Assembly: GCA_951640165.1 (NCBI GenBank)
Contig: OX621250.1
Coordinates: forward strand, 18,563,501 to 18,627,500
Direction: 5' to 3'
DNA from: Pseudoips prasinana
Taxonomy: Eukaryota; Arthropoda; Insecta; Lepidoptera; Nolidae
Length of the DNA stretch: 64,000 nt
The translations under genes were made by a program, and so were the position numbers. Shown piece by piece: positions 41,746-53,852 of this stretch (the first letter of the stretch is position 1; each line of letters begins with the position of its first letter). Under the pieces are notes generated by a model, which made no database searches, was not told the DNA's origin, and worked only from the letters and a program-made list of their open reading frames with translations.

Positions 41746-43062
41746 TGTTGGATAATTTTTCTGGGAGTGATTTTAGAAAAGGGACGGAAATGTGTTACAG
41801 GAAACCATGTAACTACGCAAGCGCGCTATTTGATTTGACCAATGAGCGCGCGCAGCGGCGATGAAATACCTGTGAAATGGTGCCAACCCGTTATGCGTAA
41901 GGTTGGTACAAGAACGCACTGTCAGCCAACATAGTGTATGCGATGATATATTGGACCAATGAATAAATTGGCATCTTAATTTTATTCCACAGAATGACAA
42001 CATGTCAGATGATCTCGTTTAATACATTATATACATTAACACTCTTATTTAAAATAATTCCGTGATCAACCACTTAAACCCCGCTCAACTATTTCTTTAT
42101 TTAAAAACCCTACTTAAAGGTTTCTCAGCTAAGTAACGTCATTTTATTTTACACTGTAAACATTTCTGGGACTGGTATAGAGCTTGACCAAAATTAATCG
42201 ACTAAATCGGATTATGTATCAAAACTTTATGATTTTTGCTCTATGGTAGACATGGAATGATAGATTTATGATCGTAACAGTGCATTTTCAAGGACTATTG
42301 ATTTTCTTCGGTGGATTTTGAAGTTTGTGATAAGATTCCAACTAAAATTCAGTATTTATTTAAAAATTAAAATGGTTAGTAACTTCAATAAAACCTCCAT
42401 TCACAAACAAACGTCAAACAAAACGTCAGCTGATGCAAATAAAATCCGCCATATTTGAGCAAGGTTTAAAACAGGGGCCGACGTGGTTTAAATTTTGACA
42501 TGGCTTAGCCGCGGGTCAAAGTTAAATCGTGTTTTTAAATGAAAAATTTGATAAACCATGGTTGAGCGGCCGGCTTAAATTTAAGTAGCGTTTTTAAAAA
42601 AGACTGTAAAAAGTGCATTATAGATTAAGAGTCGTATTTTGTGTGGTAGAAAACGTGACGGGCTAGTTAGTAAATAAGTCATGAAAAAACTTATTTAAAT
42701 ATTTACGCAAATCGTCTGATTGCGTCAACGGATGTAGTTAGAATGATCCTGTAATGAAGACGGGGTACAAAAAGCCATACTACCCTTTTCAGATTATTTT
42801 TGACACAGAACATAAATTAACTAGCATTAATTGTTATATGATTTTTCTAATCTATATCAAGAACTAAAATGAAGAGGAAAAAAAAAGAAATTGCTAGTTA
42901 TATATCGCAATATTTTATTGGTTAAGATACATTTTTGAAAGATGTTCATAGTTTAAAAAACGTAAGCATGAAAGTTGGCGGAAAGCTAGATCATCTTATT
43001 ACTATTAATACAAAATTTTATGTAAAACAGTAATAATACTTCGAAAAGGGAACATCGGAAAA
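41746..43062. other. Downstream of gene E, no gene seen
   Basis: No exon is recognised. GCGC-rich words near 41820-41850 and AACAGGGGCCGACGTGG near 42470 look like old repeat pieces. Bases 42935-43062 are the 3' flank of gene E, homologous to the flank of gene D. Confidence 0.4.
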
Positions 43063-46000
43063 TTATCCATTTGTTTTAGCGGTTGTTGTTGTTGTCGACG
43101 ACGACGACGTCGACGACGAAGTTGAAGAGGAAGTCGTAGTGCACAGAGCGCCTGGCTGAGCAGAGCACCTGCCGTAGTAGCAGTACGGGGTAGCACCACT
43201 GCAGCTAGTAATGCGACCGATGCCGAGTGGAGAGCAATAGCGGGAAGTGGTACAACTGGTGCAGCTGTAGTAACCCTGTAAAAAATATTCCATTTAAGTA
43301 CAGTATTGGATTATAATCCACATCAAAAATAAGGAAAGTAGTCAATTTGAAAAGTATTTTTGTGATAATATTTTGTTAAGATCAGATAGTCATTGTAGTA
43401 TTGTTAACAAAATTAACAGTATTAAGCCGTATGAATAATGTTAACATGCCGTTTTTTTTTTAAATTAAGAGTTGCAAAAATTGTGAGGGACTTCAAACCA
43501 ACTATAGATACTATAAATAATATCATTTGAAGTTGGTGCCAATACATATATGGATAGCTGAATTTTTTTGTTGGGTTTATTTAAAACCCTACAAATAAAA
43601 GTTTTGTATTACTTAGATCTTTTGATTTTTCAAACAGTCTTTATTTATGACCTGACTGTATCGTACTTAAACTAGAGTTAGCGATCTGCACGCGATCATT
43701 TTTCACACGTAATCTGCATCAGACACTTGCTGGATTAGTTAAGTACAATCATTTATAACGTACCACATGTGCAAAGTTACAAAGAATTAGTGCTCTCTTT
43801 TGCCGGGATTGAGCTGGCAAATCCAATTCATTGAAAGTAGCTTCAGCATCTGAATCTGCTCCCTCATCTTGAGCCAAGATTATGGTTACTGGGACCTGGA
43901 AAAAGTAAATACATATGGTGAGATCTTTAAAGTGTACATAAGGAAGTAATAACCTCCAGTTCGAATTATGCATCTAATATAGTGTAAAGGACTATCTTAT
44001 TGACAAGTTCAATTTATAGTTAATTATTATGACATTTTCATTTTAAATATTTAAGTATGACAATATAAGATTAATTTTGACACGTTATAGTATTATTTAT
44101 TGTACAATTAAATTAGCTTTGGTTTTATAATTAGTTTTGGGTTAAGTGCATGTATAAAAGTACAGTGTAGTAGTGTTTTTTTTTTATTTATATAATTGCC
44201 TTGCCTAACAGGCAGAATATGGATGTACTTTATTTTATTATCAATGTCACCTGTATTTATAACCTATGTTCACAAAATAAATTTGATTTGATTTGCATTG
44301 ATTTAATAGGCATCCCGAACCTTTCGTATAAAGTGTTTACGGGTAAGTGGCGTATAGGGGCTACTTGATTTTAAAAGAAATGGTAAGTGACATAATTAAA
44401 TTGATCGAAAACAATGGCATAAAACTGTTTTATGCCAAATTAACATGTATATCACGTTTTGGACTTTTTGTCGTCCTATTCTTACAAGCTGGATGTTCAC
44501 AAACACGGCTCTCCACGGGTTAACCAAAAAACAGCAAAAAGAGAAGCAAAAAACAATGAAAAAAGGTCAAATATATACTGAAACGAAAACGTGTTGGAAA
44601 ATAGTTATGAGCCTAAATAGTGTTTAAGATGCACACAACACAAGTAGATAGTAAGTAATTAGTATATAAAAACTCGATTTTCTCCAACATCTTGGGCGAC
44701 GGGTGTAAATTTTCACATGCGCGCACTCGTCAATTATTGTCCCTTTCAGTATTATAACGAAAAGATAATTTACAAAATTGGCCTGAATTTAAAATTTTGT
44801 GTAATAAATTTCTATTTCAAGAATAATTTTAGGTCCGACCAGTGAATATTTTTTCCGTAATTAATGAGCGCTATCGAATTGGTTGTTCAGAATAACTACC
44901 ATAAACATAAATAAAATCTAAGTATCAGACATAATTCTATTTGCTGATGATACGTCACTCATATTTAAAGTGAGTAGGAAAGATAAGGATCTTATAGAAC
45001 CTAATAAAACTCTCAGCCTCATATCAAATTGGTTTTCGGCAAATAATCTTCTTTTGAATGCAGGAAAGACCAAATGCATCAAATTCTCATTGCCGAATGT
45101 GACTCATATTAAACCAACGGTTGCACTTAACGAGGAAGTTTTAGATTTAGTTCCTTCGACCGTATTTTTGGGAATAACACTGGACTCAAAATTACAATGG
45201 GGTCCGCATATTGAAAAATTATCTGCCAAATTAAGTTCAGCTTCATATGCAGTTTGGAAAATCAGACAATTGTCAGACGAACCAACTGCTAGACTAGTAT
45301 ATTTTGCTTATTTCCATAGCATTATGTCCTATGGTATTCTGCTGTGGGGCTCAGCAGCTGACATAAGTGCTATTTTCGTATTACAAAAAAGAGCAGTCCG
45401 AGCTATTTATAATCTAGGCAGTCGCGAGTCTCTACGAAGCGTTTTTAAAGAGGTAAATATACTTACTGTTCCATCTGAATACATATATCAGAATATAATG
45501 TTTGTGCGGAAAAATTTAGATAAATATAAAAAACGGAGTGACTTGCACAATGTCAATACAAGAAATAAGGACAAACTAGCTATACCAGCCTTTAGAGTTA
45601 GCAAAACAAAAAAGTCATTCATGGGAAATTGTACTAGGTTTTATAACAAGCTCCCTATTCATATAACTAAACTACCTGATAATAAGTTTAAGTCACACAT
45701 TAAACATGAACTTATGGCTAAGGGTTACTACACTACTAAGGATTACATTGACGATAAAGACATTTGGCGGTCGGCATCTACCTGCACATAGTCCGCTGGA
45801 GATCTTATAGCCATATAGACATGAGTAATCTTTTATGTTACATGAACTATCTGTAATAAAACTATCTATTATTTAAATATTCTACGAATTTCAGAACTGT
45901 TGGTTGTGTCTCAAAATGATTAATGTTACTTTTATTTTGACGTTTTTATTTTCTCTTTCTAATATATTAAACCTAAAATAAATAAATAATCAGACAACCG

Positions 46001-46761
46001 ATCGAGCATATATTGTGTTTGCCTGCTAAATAATTACAGTAAGTGGACCAAATCTCGTGTATATGCCCCATTGAGTATGTTTCGCCGGAGCGTCTCAACT
46101 GGGCCGTGTTGAAACCGGTAGTAGAGACACCCGCTGAGTTTGTTTCGCTGGGTCTTCTCAGTTGGGGCGCATTGGATCCGGTGGTAGCATTAAAGCGCGA
46201 CCGTCGTTATTAACACAAGGTCCGTCATAATAATATCACCTTAATATAGACAGAACCATTGCCAATATGTATTATAAATATTAGACTTAAACTAGATAAT
46301 TAGACTTAAACTAGATAATTAAACTTAAACATAATCTCTTGACAATAACTTGATTCGAGCTAGCTAAATATCATTGCTGTTATAAAATAAATTTTATTAA
46401 TGTTTTAATACTATCAATACATGTGTACCTAATATCTATGTTACTAGAAATAATAATGTATACAACTATAATACTACAAACATGTTCTGACTATTTACAA
46501 GCGCTTTTTTGAAGTCTACGTGAATAAAAACCTTTTTTATTTTATTTTATTTTTATTTTATTTTATTAATAAACATGAAAATATCGTACACCTATCTGAT
46601 GTTTGGGTTCAATTCAAAATCTCGTGATCTTATGATTGACACAACCAATATGGACTATGAACAGTTATTACCTACAACCTTAACATAAAAAATTAAATAT
46701 ACAGAAATATACCACATACCAGTACAGCGAAAAGAAATAGATAAATGTTGAACTGAGCCAT
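43063..46761 (-). CDS. Gene E: secreted eight-cysteine protein, inverted duplicate of gene D
   Basis: Minus-strand model: exons 46761-46720, 43895-43764 and 43275-43063, with GT-AG phase-0 introns, giving 128 residues. Signal start MAQFNIYLFLFAVL, completed by VPVTIILAQ. Acidic propeptide, then SRQKR (about 45-48) and the first cysteine at 53. Exon 3 (GYYSCTSCTTSRYC) completes the same domain as gene D and ends in a Ser/Thr run and AKTNG. Exon 2 has the same length (132 nt) as that of gene D, and the homology continues about 130 bp past the stop codon. Intron 1 is 2.8 kb because a LINE (44.92-46.56 kb) lies in it on the opposite strand. Function unknown. Confidence 0.8.
44923..45791 (+). pseudogene. 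5'-truncated LINE reverse transcriptase in gene E intron 1
   Basis: The frame opens at about 44923 and reads into IILFADDTSLIFK, the catalytic core of a reverse transcriptase. It continues with LNAGKTKCIKFS, FLGITLDSKLQWGPHIEKL and the C-terminal region to a stop at 45791. Everything upstream of FADD is missing, so this is a dead-on-arrival copy. It looks jockey-like and differs from the LINE at 4.0-6.4 kb. Confidence 0.8.
44923..46560 (+). mobile_element. 5'-truncated LINE with (TTTTA)n tail
   Basis: Reverse transcriptase remnant followed by a 3' UTR that ends GAATAAAAACC and (TTTTA)n. Shorter copies of the same 3' end are at 24.1 and 40.0 kb. Confidence 0.78.
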
Positions 46762-46835
46762 TTTATTACTACCAGGTCCGAGGCGTTGTAATGAAGATGG
46801 ATATCGAATGGTGGTAAGCGCTTATTGCAACTTAG

Positions 46836-46893
46836 CTTATGTACTGTTTGTAATGAATGAATATGCTAATAGCTTTCATCTGTCGATAGGGTT
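46836..46893 (-). promoter_or_regulatory. Gene E promoter module shared with D and A
   Basis: On the minus strand AACCCTATC (46893-46885), CTATTAGCATATTCATT (46872-46856) and TACATAAG (46843-46836) recur in the order and spacing seen upstream of gene D. Confidence 0.55.
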
Positions 46894-46959
46894 GTGATAC
46901 ATACGGAATATCTTTAAGAACGTGATCCCACTATGATAGCTTATTTCCCTGCTTATCGC

Positions 46960-47175
46960 AATAGGTTTCAAGGGTTCCGTATTAAATGAGAACAGAGTAA
47001 TCCTCCTAAACTATACCTACTGTCCACCCCTCTGTTTGTCCGTTAACCGTTGTAGCTAGACAGCTGAATTTACATAGAGCGCGTATTTCTGTAAGAAATA
47101 AGTTAAAAATAAAATAGGCTCTTGTTGGTACGAAACCTATCGTGAGCGAGTCCGACGCGCACATAGCCAAATTTT
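46960..47175 (+). repeat. Diverged copy of the AGGGTTCCGTA repeat
   Basis: It opens AAGGGTTCCGTATTAAATG, continues with CTCTGTTTGTCCGTTAACCG, and ends GTGAGCGAGTCCGACGCGCA. The same order of blocks is seen in the better copy at 58.71-59.03 kb. Confidence 0.6.
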
Positions 47176-47808
47176 TTTATATATTCAAAATGTTGTTCAG
47201 ATCCTGATATACTCTATTAACATTTGGTTAACAACTTTTAATTATTCGTAGCCCTTATATTTCTTTATATAAATTCGAAACTCATTTTCTCATTTGAAAC
47301 TAGGACCTCATTATAAAGTGGCAGTACTTGATATATACAACTACTAGATTAGTAATTATGTCTTCACTGAAAACTGGCTACACTTTTTCCGACGCGTCCT
47401 AATTAGGTTTGCTTATCTATTTGTGTATCTCAATGGAGGCAGTAGTTTTATGTTCCCTGTACTTTGTGTATGCATTCACAATACCCATGAATTAAAGCCA
47501 ACCCTACTGATAACTTGTCAAAACAAGAGCTGAAAGAGCTTCTATTTCACTTCTGTAGGTAATTATTCAAAATATTACGGGCTTTTGTACCGATTAATTT
47601 ATAGAGACACGTTACCATAGTGTTCCTCCATAAAGGAACAATGTATGTACAATTGACAATGGATTGCAGTCGTATAATATCGTTATATTGTTATTATGAA
47701 ACAAAACGAGCATGTTCAACGTGAATAACTTAACACGATAAGATGATTGTGTCAAAGCAAAAACTAACGGCAGGTACGTAATGTATTTTTTTTCATTTCA
47801 CTTTGACT
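47176..47808. other. Intergenic, no gene seen
   Basis: AT-rich. No exon or recognised repeat is seen. Confidence 0.35.
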
Positions 47809-47818
47809 ATATAGTTAT

Positions 47819-48264
47819 ATCTTCGACCAGTGTGTGTTGCCAGTGATGACTTACGGAACAGAGACGTGGTCGCTCACGATGGGCCTTATTAGAAGGCTTA
47901 AGGTCACCCAAAGAGCAATGGAGAGGGCTATGCTCGGAGTTTCCCTGCGATATCGAATCAGAAATGTTGAGATCCGCACACGAACTACTTTGGTTCGCCG
48001 TCATAGCCGTAAGAATTGCCACGCTGAAGTGGCAGTGGGCAGGGCACATAGCTCGTAGAACCGACGGCCGCTGGGGCAGAAAGGTTCTCGAGTGGCGACC
48101 ACGAACCGGAAGACGCAGCGTGGGCAGGCCCTATGCAAGATGCACCGATGATCTTGTGCGGGTCGCTGGAAATCGCTGGATGCGGATAGCGCAAGACCGG
48201 CAATTGTGGAGATCTTAGGGGGAGGCCTTTGTCCAGCAGTGGACGTCTTTCGGCTGATATGATG
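47819..48264 (+). mobile_element. RTE LINE, 5'-truncated, with 10-bp target duplication
   Basis: It begins inside the C-terminal coding part (FDQCVLPVMTYGTETW) and ends with the (ATG)n-type 3' end. ATATAGTTAT is repeated exactly at 47809-47818 and 48265-48274. A frameshift near 47990 breaks the remaining frame. Confidence 0.85.
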
Positions 48265-48289
48265 ATATAGTTATTTAAATAGTGTGGTT

Positions 48290-48590
48290 TCTGGCCTAGA
48301 AAGGGTAGCAGGGCCACCCCATACCATCCCGCGGGTGTCGTAAAGGCGAATAGAGATACACCAGGTAGTCGGGTGTCACCTGTGTACTAGCTATGCAATG
48401 CTGCTCCAGTGCTCCCTTTTACATCATGTCTCACATCGTGGGGGCCACGTGCCCTGGAAGGACAATTGCATATCATTCCGGTTTACTGGTTCCTGCTAAC
48501 AGAAACATCTTACAAATTTAGTACCCGCGCTGGAGAGCCGGTATCCTCTTAGGGTTTTGAACCTCGACGATCAATGAGAGGATCCTAACT
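48290..48590 (+). repeat. GC-rich dispersed repeat, second copy
   Basis: CAATGCTGCTCCAGTGCTCC, CATGTCTCACATCGTGGG and CACGTGCCCTGGAAGG correspond to the blocks at 25.98-26.05 kb. No known element type is recognised. Confidence 0.45.
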
Positions 48591-49438
48591 TTTAAGGGGT
48601 GTTTTGTGCAACTGTCACACTACATTTATACACAAAGACGCGGGTTTCTCGGCCTATTGAGCATTGGAGAAGGCATTTTAATGATGTAAATACAACAAGA
48701 CAAAGGGGCATGGAGGACGCTTGTGATCGTGACGCGTACGCGGTCGTACTCTCTGCTGGGAGTACGATCTTTCAGTTTATGTGTAGTGTCACGAGAGTCT
48801 CTAATGGTTTGCTCCAGGTAAGTGATCATCTTCTCGTGCGGATAGTCCAAATCCTACTTCAATCCTTTATAGTTTCAATAAACCTTTTTATTTGAAAAAA
48901 TGTTCTTTCATACGTCTATGTATGTTAAAAAAATCTGTTCTCGCATTGTCGAACTAGGCTAACTGTAATCTGTTACTTTTGAGTTTATTATAGTATGATT
49001 GTAAATAACTATTGAGTTTTATCGTGAATATTATTATTATGATTGATCCATGTTGTTTATATTTATTGATCTCTTAGATTTTACGTCAAGATGACTGATA
49101 AGAGCTCGTCATAGGTAATTCCATTCAACATTTCCAAAGTCATATTTTTGTACTAATATTTATGACGTATGCATAACATTGAACAAATCTCTACTACTGG
49201 CGAAGTCTAAATATATTTTTGGAATGAGTGCCGCGTAACGTAAAAAGAAGGTTTATCCACGTGTGCAGACTCACCTTCTATTTCAGTTGAAAAAGGAATG
49301 ATTAACATAATTAGCATTACACACGACTAATGCAGCATGATTTTTTATTCGACTGTACGTCATGTTTTAACTGGCTTATGAAAAGGAGGACTTCATCAAT
49401 ACGATTAATTATTATAAAAAATATGCGTTTATGAACCT
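48591..49438. other. Intergenic, no gene seen
   Basis: A 98-codon frame at 48599 has no recognisable feature. Confidence 0.35.
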
Positions 49439-49603
49439 ACTAGCTAGGCCCCGTGGTTTTACCTGCGTTAAAGTAGTTTTGGCGTAATAGAGTAATAAAC
49501 ATACATCCATACATATAGATGTATGGATGTATGTTTGTTACTCTATTACACCAGAACTATATAGACTCACCAACTTTCGCATTTATAATATTAGTAGGAT
49601 GTG
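49439..49603 (-). mobile_element. Helitron-like element with a 40-bp central palindrome
   Basis: On the plus strand it begins ACTAGCTAGGCCCCGTGG and ends CGCATTTATAATATTAGTAGGA, the reverse of a Helitron-like copy. Arms 49475-49514 and 49519-49558 are reverse complements with three mismatches around ATAG. Confidence 0.65.
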
Positions 49604-50300
49604 CACCTCTAGCGGTTTTAGAAGTGCACGCGGGAATAGTTCGCAGATGGTAGATTTTTTCGTACTTACTTGACACTTATCATCATATTTTGGACCACTC
49701 ACACAGTATCTCTATAAATTGTAGCCTATGTGATATTCTGATGTATAAGCTATATTATTGTAAAGTTTCATTAAAATCCATTCATTAGTATTTACGTGAA
49801 AGAGTAACAAACATATATCCATACTTTCTTTATACCTAATATAAGTAGGATTTAGATAATCTTTTATCCGATCCGATAGGAAACGCTGGGAGATCCCATA
49901 TAAAACTTGTTCCAATCAGATAACAAACTTAAGATTTATAAAGAAAATTTGAAATACGTGAAATATATAAATATTTATTTTGATGCATTTTTTTTGTTGA
50001 AAGCCAAGCCATTAGGGTCTGCTTATAAAAGATCACTGCGACCCATGGACACTCGCAACACATAGGATTGTTGCTTGAGTTGTCAAGTGTTTGCGTATTT
50101 TAGGAATCGTAAGATTTATAAATAACTTAACAGTAGATTTTGTCAGGCATTTTCATTGCAATTATGTGTTATTACTAAAATGTGCACCCATCATCAGTTG
50201 GGTAATTTCGTGATCTTATCTGTGGTATTTCCTCAGTCAAACCAGAAAATCCATAATCTCGACAGCGTGTGATATAAACACTATTGATAGATAAGCGAAA
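49604..50300. other. Upstream region of gene F
   Basis: No exon is seen. A family-c repeat fragment (CGACCCATGGACACTCGCAA) is at about 50039-50058. Confidence 0.4.
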
Positions 50301-50310
50301 TATATAAAAG
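50301..50310 (+). promoter_or_regulatory. Gene F TATA box
   Basis: TATATAAAAG is a strong TATA match 67 bp before the chosen ATG. Transcription starting about 30 bp downstream would exclude the upstream in-frame ATG at 50314 and so supports the start at 50368. Confidence 0.6.
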
Positions 50311-50367
50311 AGTATGGCTATGAAGCAATTCCATAGTATCAAACAACGATCCACAACCGAAAAAAAT

Positions 50368-51440
50368 ATGGCTGGCACTCAAAGAATCTGGATATTTTTT
50401 GTCTTGGTATGTATGAAAATACACTTTTTTATTTTCACTTCAAGATGCACTAAGATAGAAAGGGCTAAACTTGTCAACGGTAGCCATCTACAGTATATAA
50501 GTCGTTGATCATGCATGCTTTTAACTAAATCCTGGTGAAATACTTGATATATTGTACCGTGAGACCTGGGAAGAAAGTCTAGTCCAGCTTCGGGGCTTGA
50601 AAAATAAAAGTCAGTCAATATCAAGTGTAGTTTTCATCTTTATGCCAGAGTATATAATAATTATTTTGTAATAATATATAATTCAAATCCACGAAAAAAA
50701 ATGTTTTTACTTGTAATCCATAGTTATTAGTTCTAAAATAAATAATAATTATTAAAATAAAATGATTTTTGAACAAATATGCACAACATTCAGGAGCACT
50801 GTCTTTTAGCTATGATTTAACAGAGAGAGTGAAAGTGGCATATGAAATACACAAGAAAACATATAGTGGTTAATTATAAATATAACTTCAAAATAAATTA
50901 TCTTTGAATCTCAATTTCTTTCAGTGCACCGTTATGGTTGTAACACTAGCTCAAACACCGGGAAAGGACCAGCATGGCCCTCATCACAATTTGTTTCATG
51001 AAATCCAGCATGGACCTCATGGGTACCATGGTCCTAATACACAGGGAGTCTTTTATAAGCCCGGTCCAAAAGAAATAATTTATCTTGAGCATAGTGCAGA
51101 GGATGATGAAACCGATGCCGGTGGTTCACATGAGCATCAACAAGATTCGGAACAACCCGAAGCACACGAAGTTGGTACATATGAGTATCAAGAGCTTGAA
51201 AATGAAGACGCCAATGAAGATCACGATTCCGATGAGCTGTCAAACATTGATATTACTAATAGGGCTACAGTTGGCTATGTAAGATGTGACTTTAATGACA
51301 TCCCAAGGGTGACATGTTACGACTGTAATACAATCTTGAAATGTAGACAGGACGGTGGAAAACTGAATATGTGTAATAACAAAAAACCCTATTGTTACAA
51401 CGGAGTCTGTTCGGCTCTCAAAATAGCAGAATGCCACTGA
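50368..51440 (+). CDS. Gene F: secreted eight-cysteine protein with His-Gly-Pro and acidic regions
   Basis: Model: 50368-50406 and 50925-51440, with a GT-AG phase-0 intron, giving 184 residues. Signal start MAGTQRIWIFFVL, completed by CTVMVVTLAQ. The ATG at 50368 is preferred over an in-frame one at 50314 because it matches the other cluster members and lies downstream of the likely transcription start. Residues about 25-55 contain repeated HGPH-type motifs; residues about 70-125 are strongly acidic (Glu/Asp with His). The cysteine domain is at 134-183 (VRCDFNDIPRVTCYDC), spacing C-x9-C-x2-C-x5-C-x9-C-x6-C-x4-C-x7-C. No dibasic site directly precedes the domain and there is no Ser/Thr tail. 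Groups with B and G by exon structure. The His- and acid-rich stretch could bind metal ions, an inference only. Confidence 0.78.
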
Positions 51441-51595
51441 GAAAATCACTGATATCGGAATAAGTATGGTCTAATAGTTTGTGTAAACGATATATTCGAT
51501 AAATGTATATATTTGTGTATTGTAATTTTCTATGTATGGCAAGAACTTGCCAGAAAAATGCTGAATAATGCTCATTGTAATGAAACAGAGATGAT

Positions 51596-51601
51596 AATAA
51601 A
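51596..51601 (+). terminator. Polyadenylation signal of gene F
   Basis: AATAAA 156 bp after the stop codon, followed by a T-rich stretch. Confidence 0.55.
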
Positions 51602-51639
51602 AATGGTTTCGTTTTCATATATAATAATGTTTAATTAGT

Positions 51640-52300
51640 ACACAATATGGCTTTTAATTCAAATTCCAACATGTTAGTTGAACGTTTCGTGATACATCAG
51701 GAAAGCGTGAGGTTTCTAGTAACATCACTGTTTTTTTTTGTATGTAATTTTAATAATGTGACTGTGATTTTATTTTATGTAATTATTGTATGGTAATGAA
51801 TCTTAGTTGCTCGAGAATAAATGAATAAATCATTTATTCGTTCAATCACGAAAGGCGGGAAATACGGGTTGGCAACTTCGAATGCCATCAACAAAATTTA
51901 GGAGAACTTTTGGTTAGGTTCACTATTGAGGTTTCTTAGACCTGAATGAGAAAGAATTGACCAAAATAAACTCATCAAATGGACTTCTTCGCTTGTAATA
52001 TGTACATGTCCCAATAAATGAGAATTTCTTAACGAAGCGTATTATTGTGGTTTCACTAATATCTTTCAACCCGTGTCAGGCCCGGCTCGTATTGTAGGAA
52101 AATACTATTAAAAGCTCGACGTGAAATTTAGGTTGTTTTATTATTCGTATATTCGAAATGTTGGTTTGTGGGTGTAAGTATAGAAATATTTAGGTCTTAA
52201 CAATTGAAAAGCCCACAATTGAAAATTACTTCATATACATAGAGAAATAATACAATATGTAGAACTTTTAAGTATTTTGAATTTTAATTCTTATGAGACC
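51640..52300. other. Between genes F and G, no gene seen
   Basis: AT-rich. No exon or recognised repeat is seen. Confidence 0.35.
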
Positions 52301-52303
52301 TAT

Positions 52304-52555
52304 TGGCAGAGTGACATCTTTTATATCTGTCGATTAAGACAATTAAATCACAGAAAATTAAATTTTCAGCCGATAGAATGTTATCGATTCAAAAAGATTT
52401 ATTTTATCACAGCTAACGGATGCATGCGATAGAAATTATAAATTATCACTTCGAATCGTAATATGCAAAGGAGAAATAGTGAAATTTTTTGAATCGAAAA
52501 CATTCAATCAGGTGAAAATTTAATTTCCTGTGATTTAGTTGCCCCCACTCTGCCA
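52304..52555. mobile_element. MITE with TAT target duplication
   Basis: Ends TGGCAGAGTG and CACTCTGCCA are inverted. The inner parts also pair (TTAAATCACAGAAAATTAAA with TTTAATTTCCTGTGATTTA). TAT flanks it at both ends. There is no coding capacity. Confidence 0.7.
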
Positions 52556-52723
52556 TATGATATGGCAGCTTTTAAAAAATAATTTCCTTACTTCTGGTCA
52601 GTTAAATGCTCAACTCACTAGAAATCAAAAATCAAGATGAACAAGTAATTGAATAAATCGAAATACCTGTGATTTTATTTTAAATTTTCACATAAATCAA
52701 AATCAAAATCTACATCGTACTAC

Positions 52724-52990
52724 AATCCTGTTGTAAGAATGTGTCGTCTTTATAATAAACTCCTGCCTCAAAACAGTAACGAATTAGATGTCTTCAACAT
52801 CAGTATCCAAACTTTTAGAAGGAAAGTTATACATATCATGTCATAAAGTTAAAAGACAAATCTTGTTAGCTTAATTTGATACTAATTTAAGCTTACAAAC
52901 TATTAGATTTTAGTTTTAATTAATTAGTGTTAAGGTATAATAATATTATGTTCACCTAGGTCGACACGATTTTTATTTATTTATTTGTTA
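52724..52990 (+). mobile_element. LINE 3' end fragment
   Basis: A 40-codon frame to a stop at 52846 reads NPVVRMCRLYNKLLPQ and FNISIQTFRRKV, like the last residues of jockey-type reverse transcriptases. A short 3' UTR and (TTTA)n follow. Confidence 0.6.
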
Positions 52991-53800
52991 TTAAAATTGT
53001 TGGTGTTGAATACAAACGGTTACACACTTTTCTTAATAATTAAGTTATAGTTTATAGGGTTTTTTAATGAGTAACCCACATCTTAAGTAAAATAAATAGT
53101 CTTAACATGGAACTACTTACCTAACTAAGCACGAGTGAAGCTAGTGCTTAGTTAAGTAGATTTTATCATGGCGTTACAGATCGTCCTGCTACGGTGAACT
53201 AAAACCCTATTTGTGTATCAGATAATTTTACTTTGAATCCTGCGTCACTTTTACTTCTACTCAAATTGTCATGCTGTGTACACTTGCTTAGAAATATAAC
53301 CTTGTTTAGGTATAATAAAAGCAAGGTATACATTATGGATTTGCATGAGACAGCAAATGCATAATGGACCTGTCGGGAACAGGGTCACCATCATTATAAT
53401 AAGATATAGAAATGACTCTTCAGTATTTGCTAGCTTCAGTACTTGCTAGCTGCTCATTAGCCGTTGCACCTGTTGTTTACCAAAGTAGTGGCGATACATA
53501 TACCTTACTGTTATTGATAGTATTATGTTTAACATGCCAAAAAATATTATAAATAAATAAAATTTAGAAGCCATCAATCGAAACGTACTTTAAGCAATCA
53601 TACCTAAAATAAATTGATCTGAAAATATATCAGATTTTTTGTATGGGAAAATAATCTTCGTTTTATTTGAATTTTCCAAGGAGATGTTCTACTAATATAT
53701 AGTTCTGTTTCAAAAGCAAATGAAGCTTCCCATGTTTCATCCATTATTTATGATACCTTCTATAGTTTATAATATTAATAAAATAAAATTATACTGTAAA
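52991..53800. other. Downstream of gene G, no gene seen
   Basis: A small hairpin (CTACTTACCTAACTAAGCAC with GTGCTTAGTTAAGTAG) is at about 53112-53160. No exon is seen. Confidence 0.35.
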
Positions 53801-53804
53801 TGTT

Positions 53805-53810
53805 TTTATT
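53805..53810 (-). terminator. Polyadenylation signal of gene G
   Basis: AATAAA on the minus strand, 43 bp after the stop codon of gene G. Confidence 0.6.
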
Positions 53811-53852
53811 ACCCAAAAAACCCCAAATTTTAATTTATAGTTATGTAGTCTG

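Noticed and set aside
48599..48895. A 98-codon gene
   Set aside because: No signal peptide, domain or splice context. It overlaps a shadow frame on the other strand.
50314..50367. Upstream ATG of gene F as translation start
   Set aside because: It would put 18 polar residues before the signal peptide and lies only 4 bp after the TATA box, upstream of the expected transcription start.
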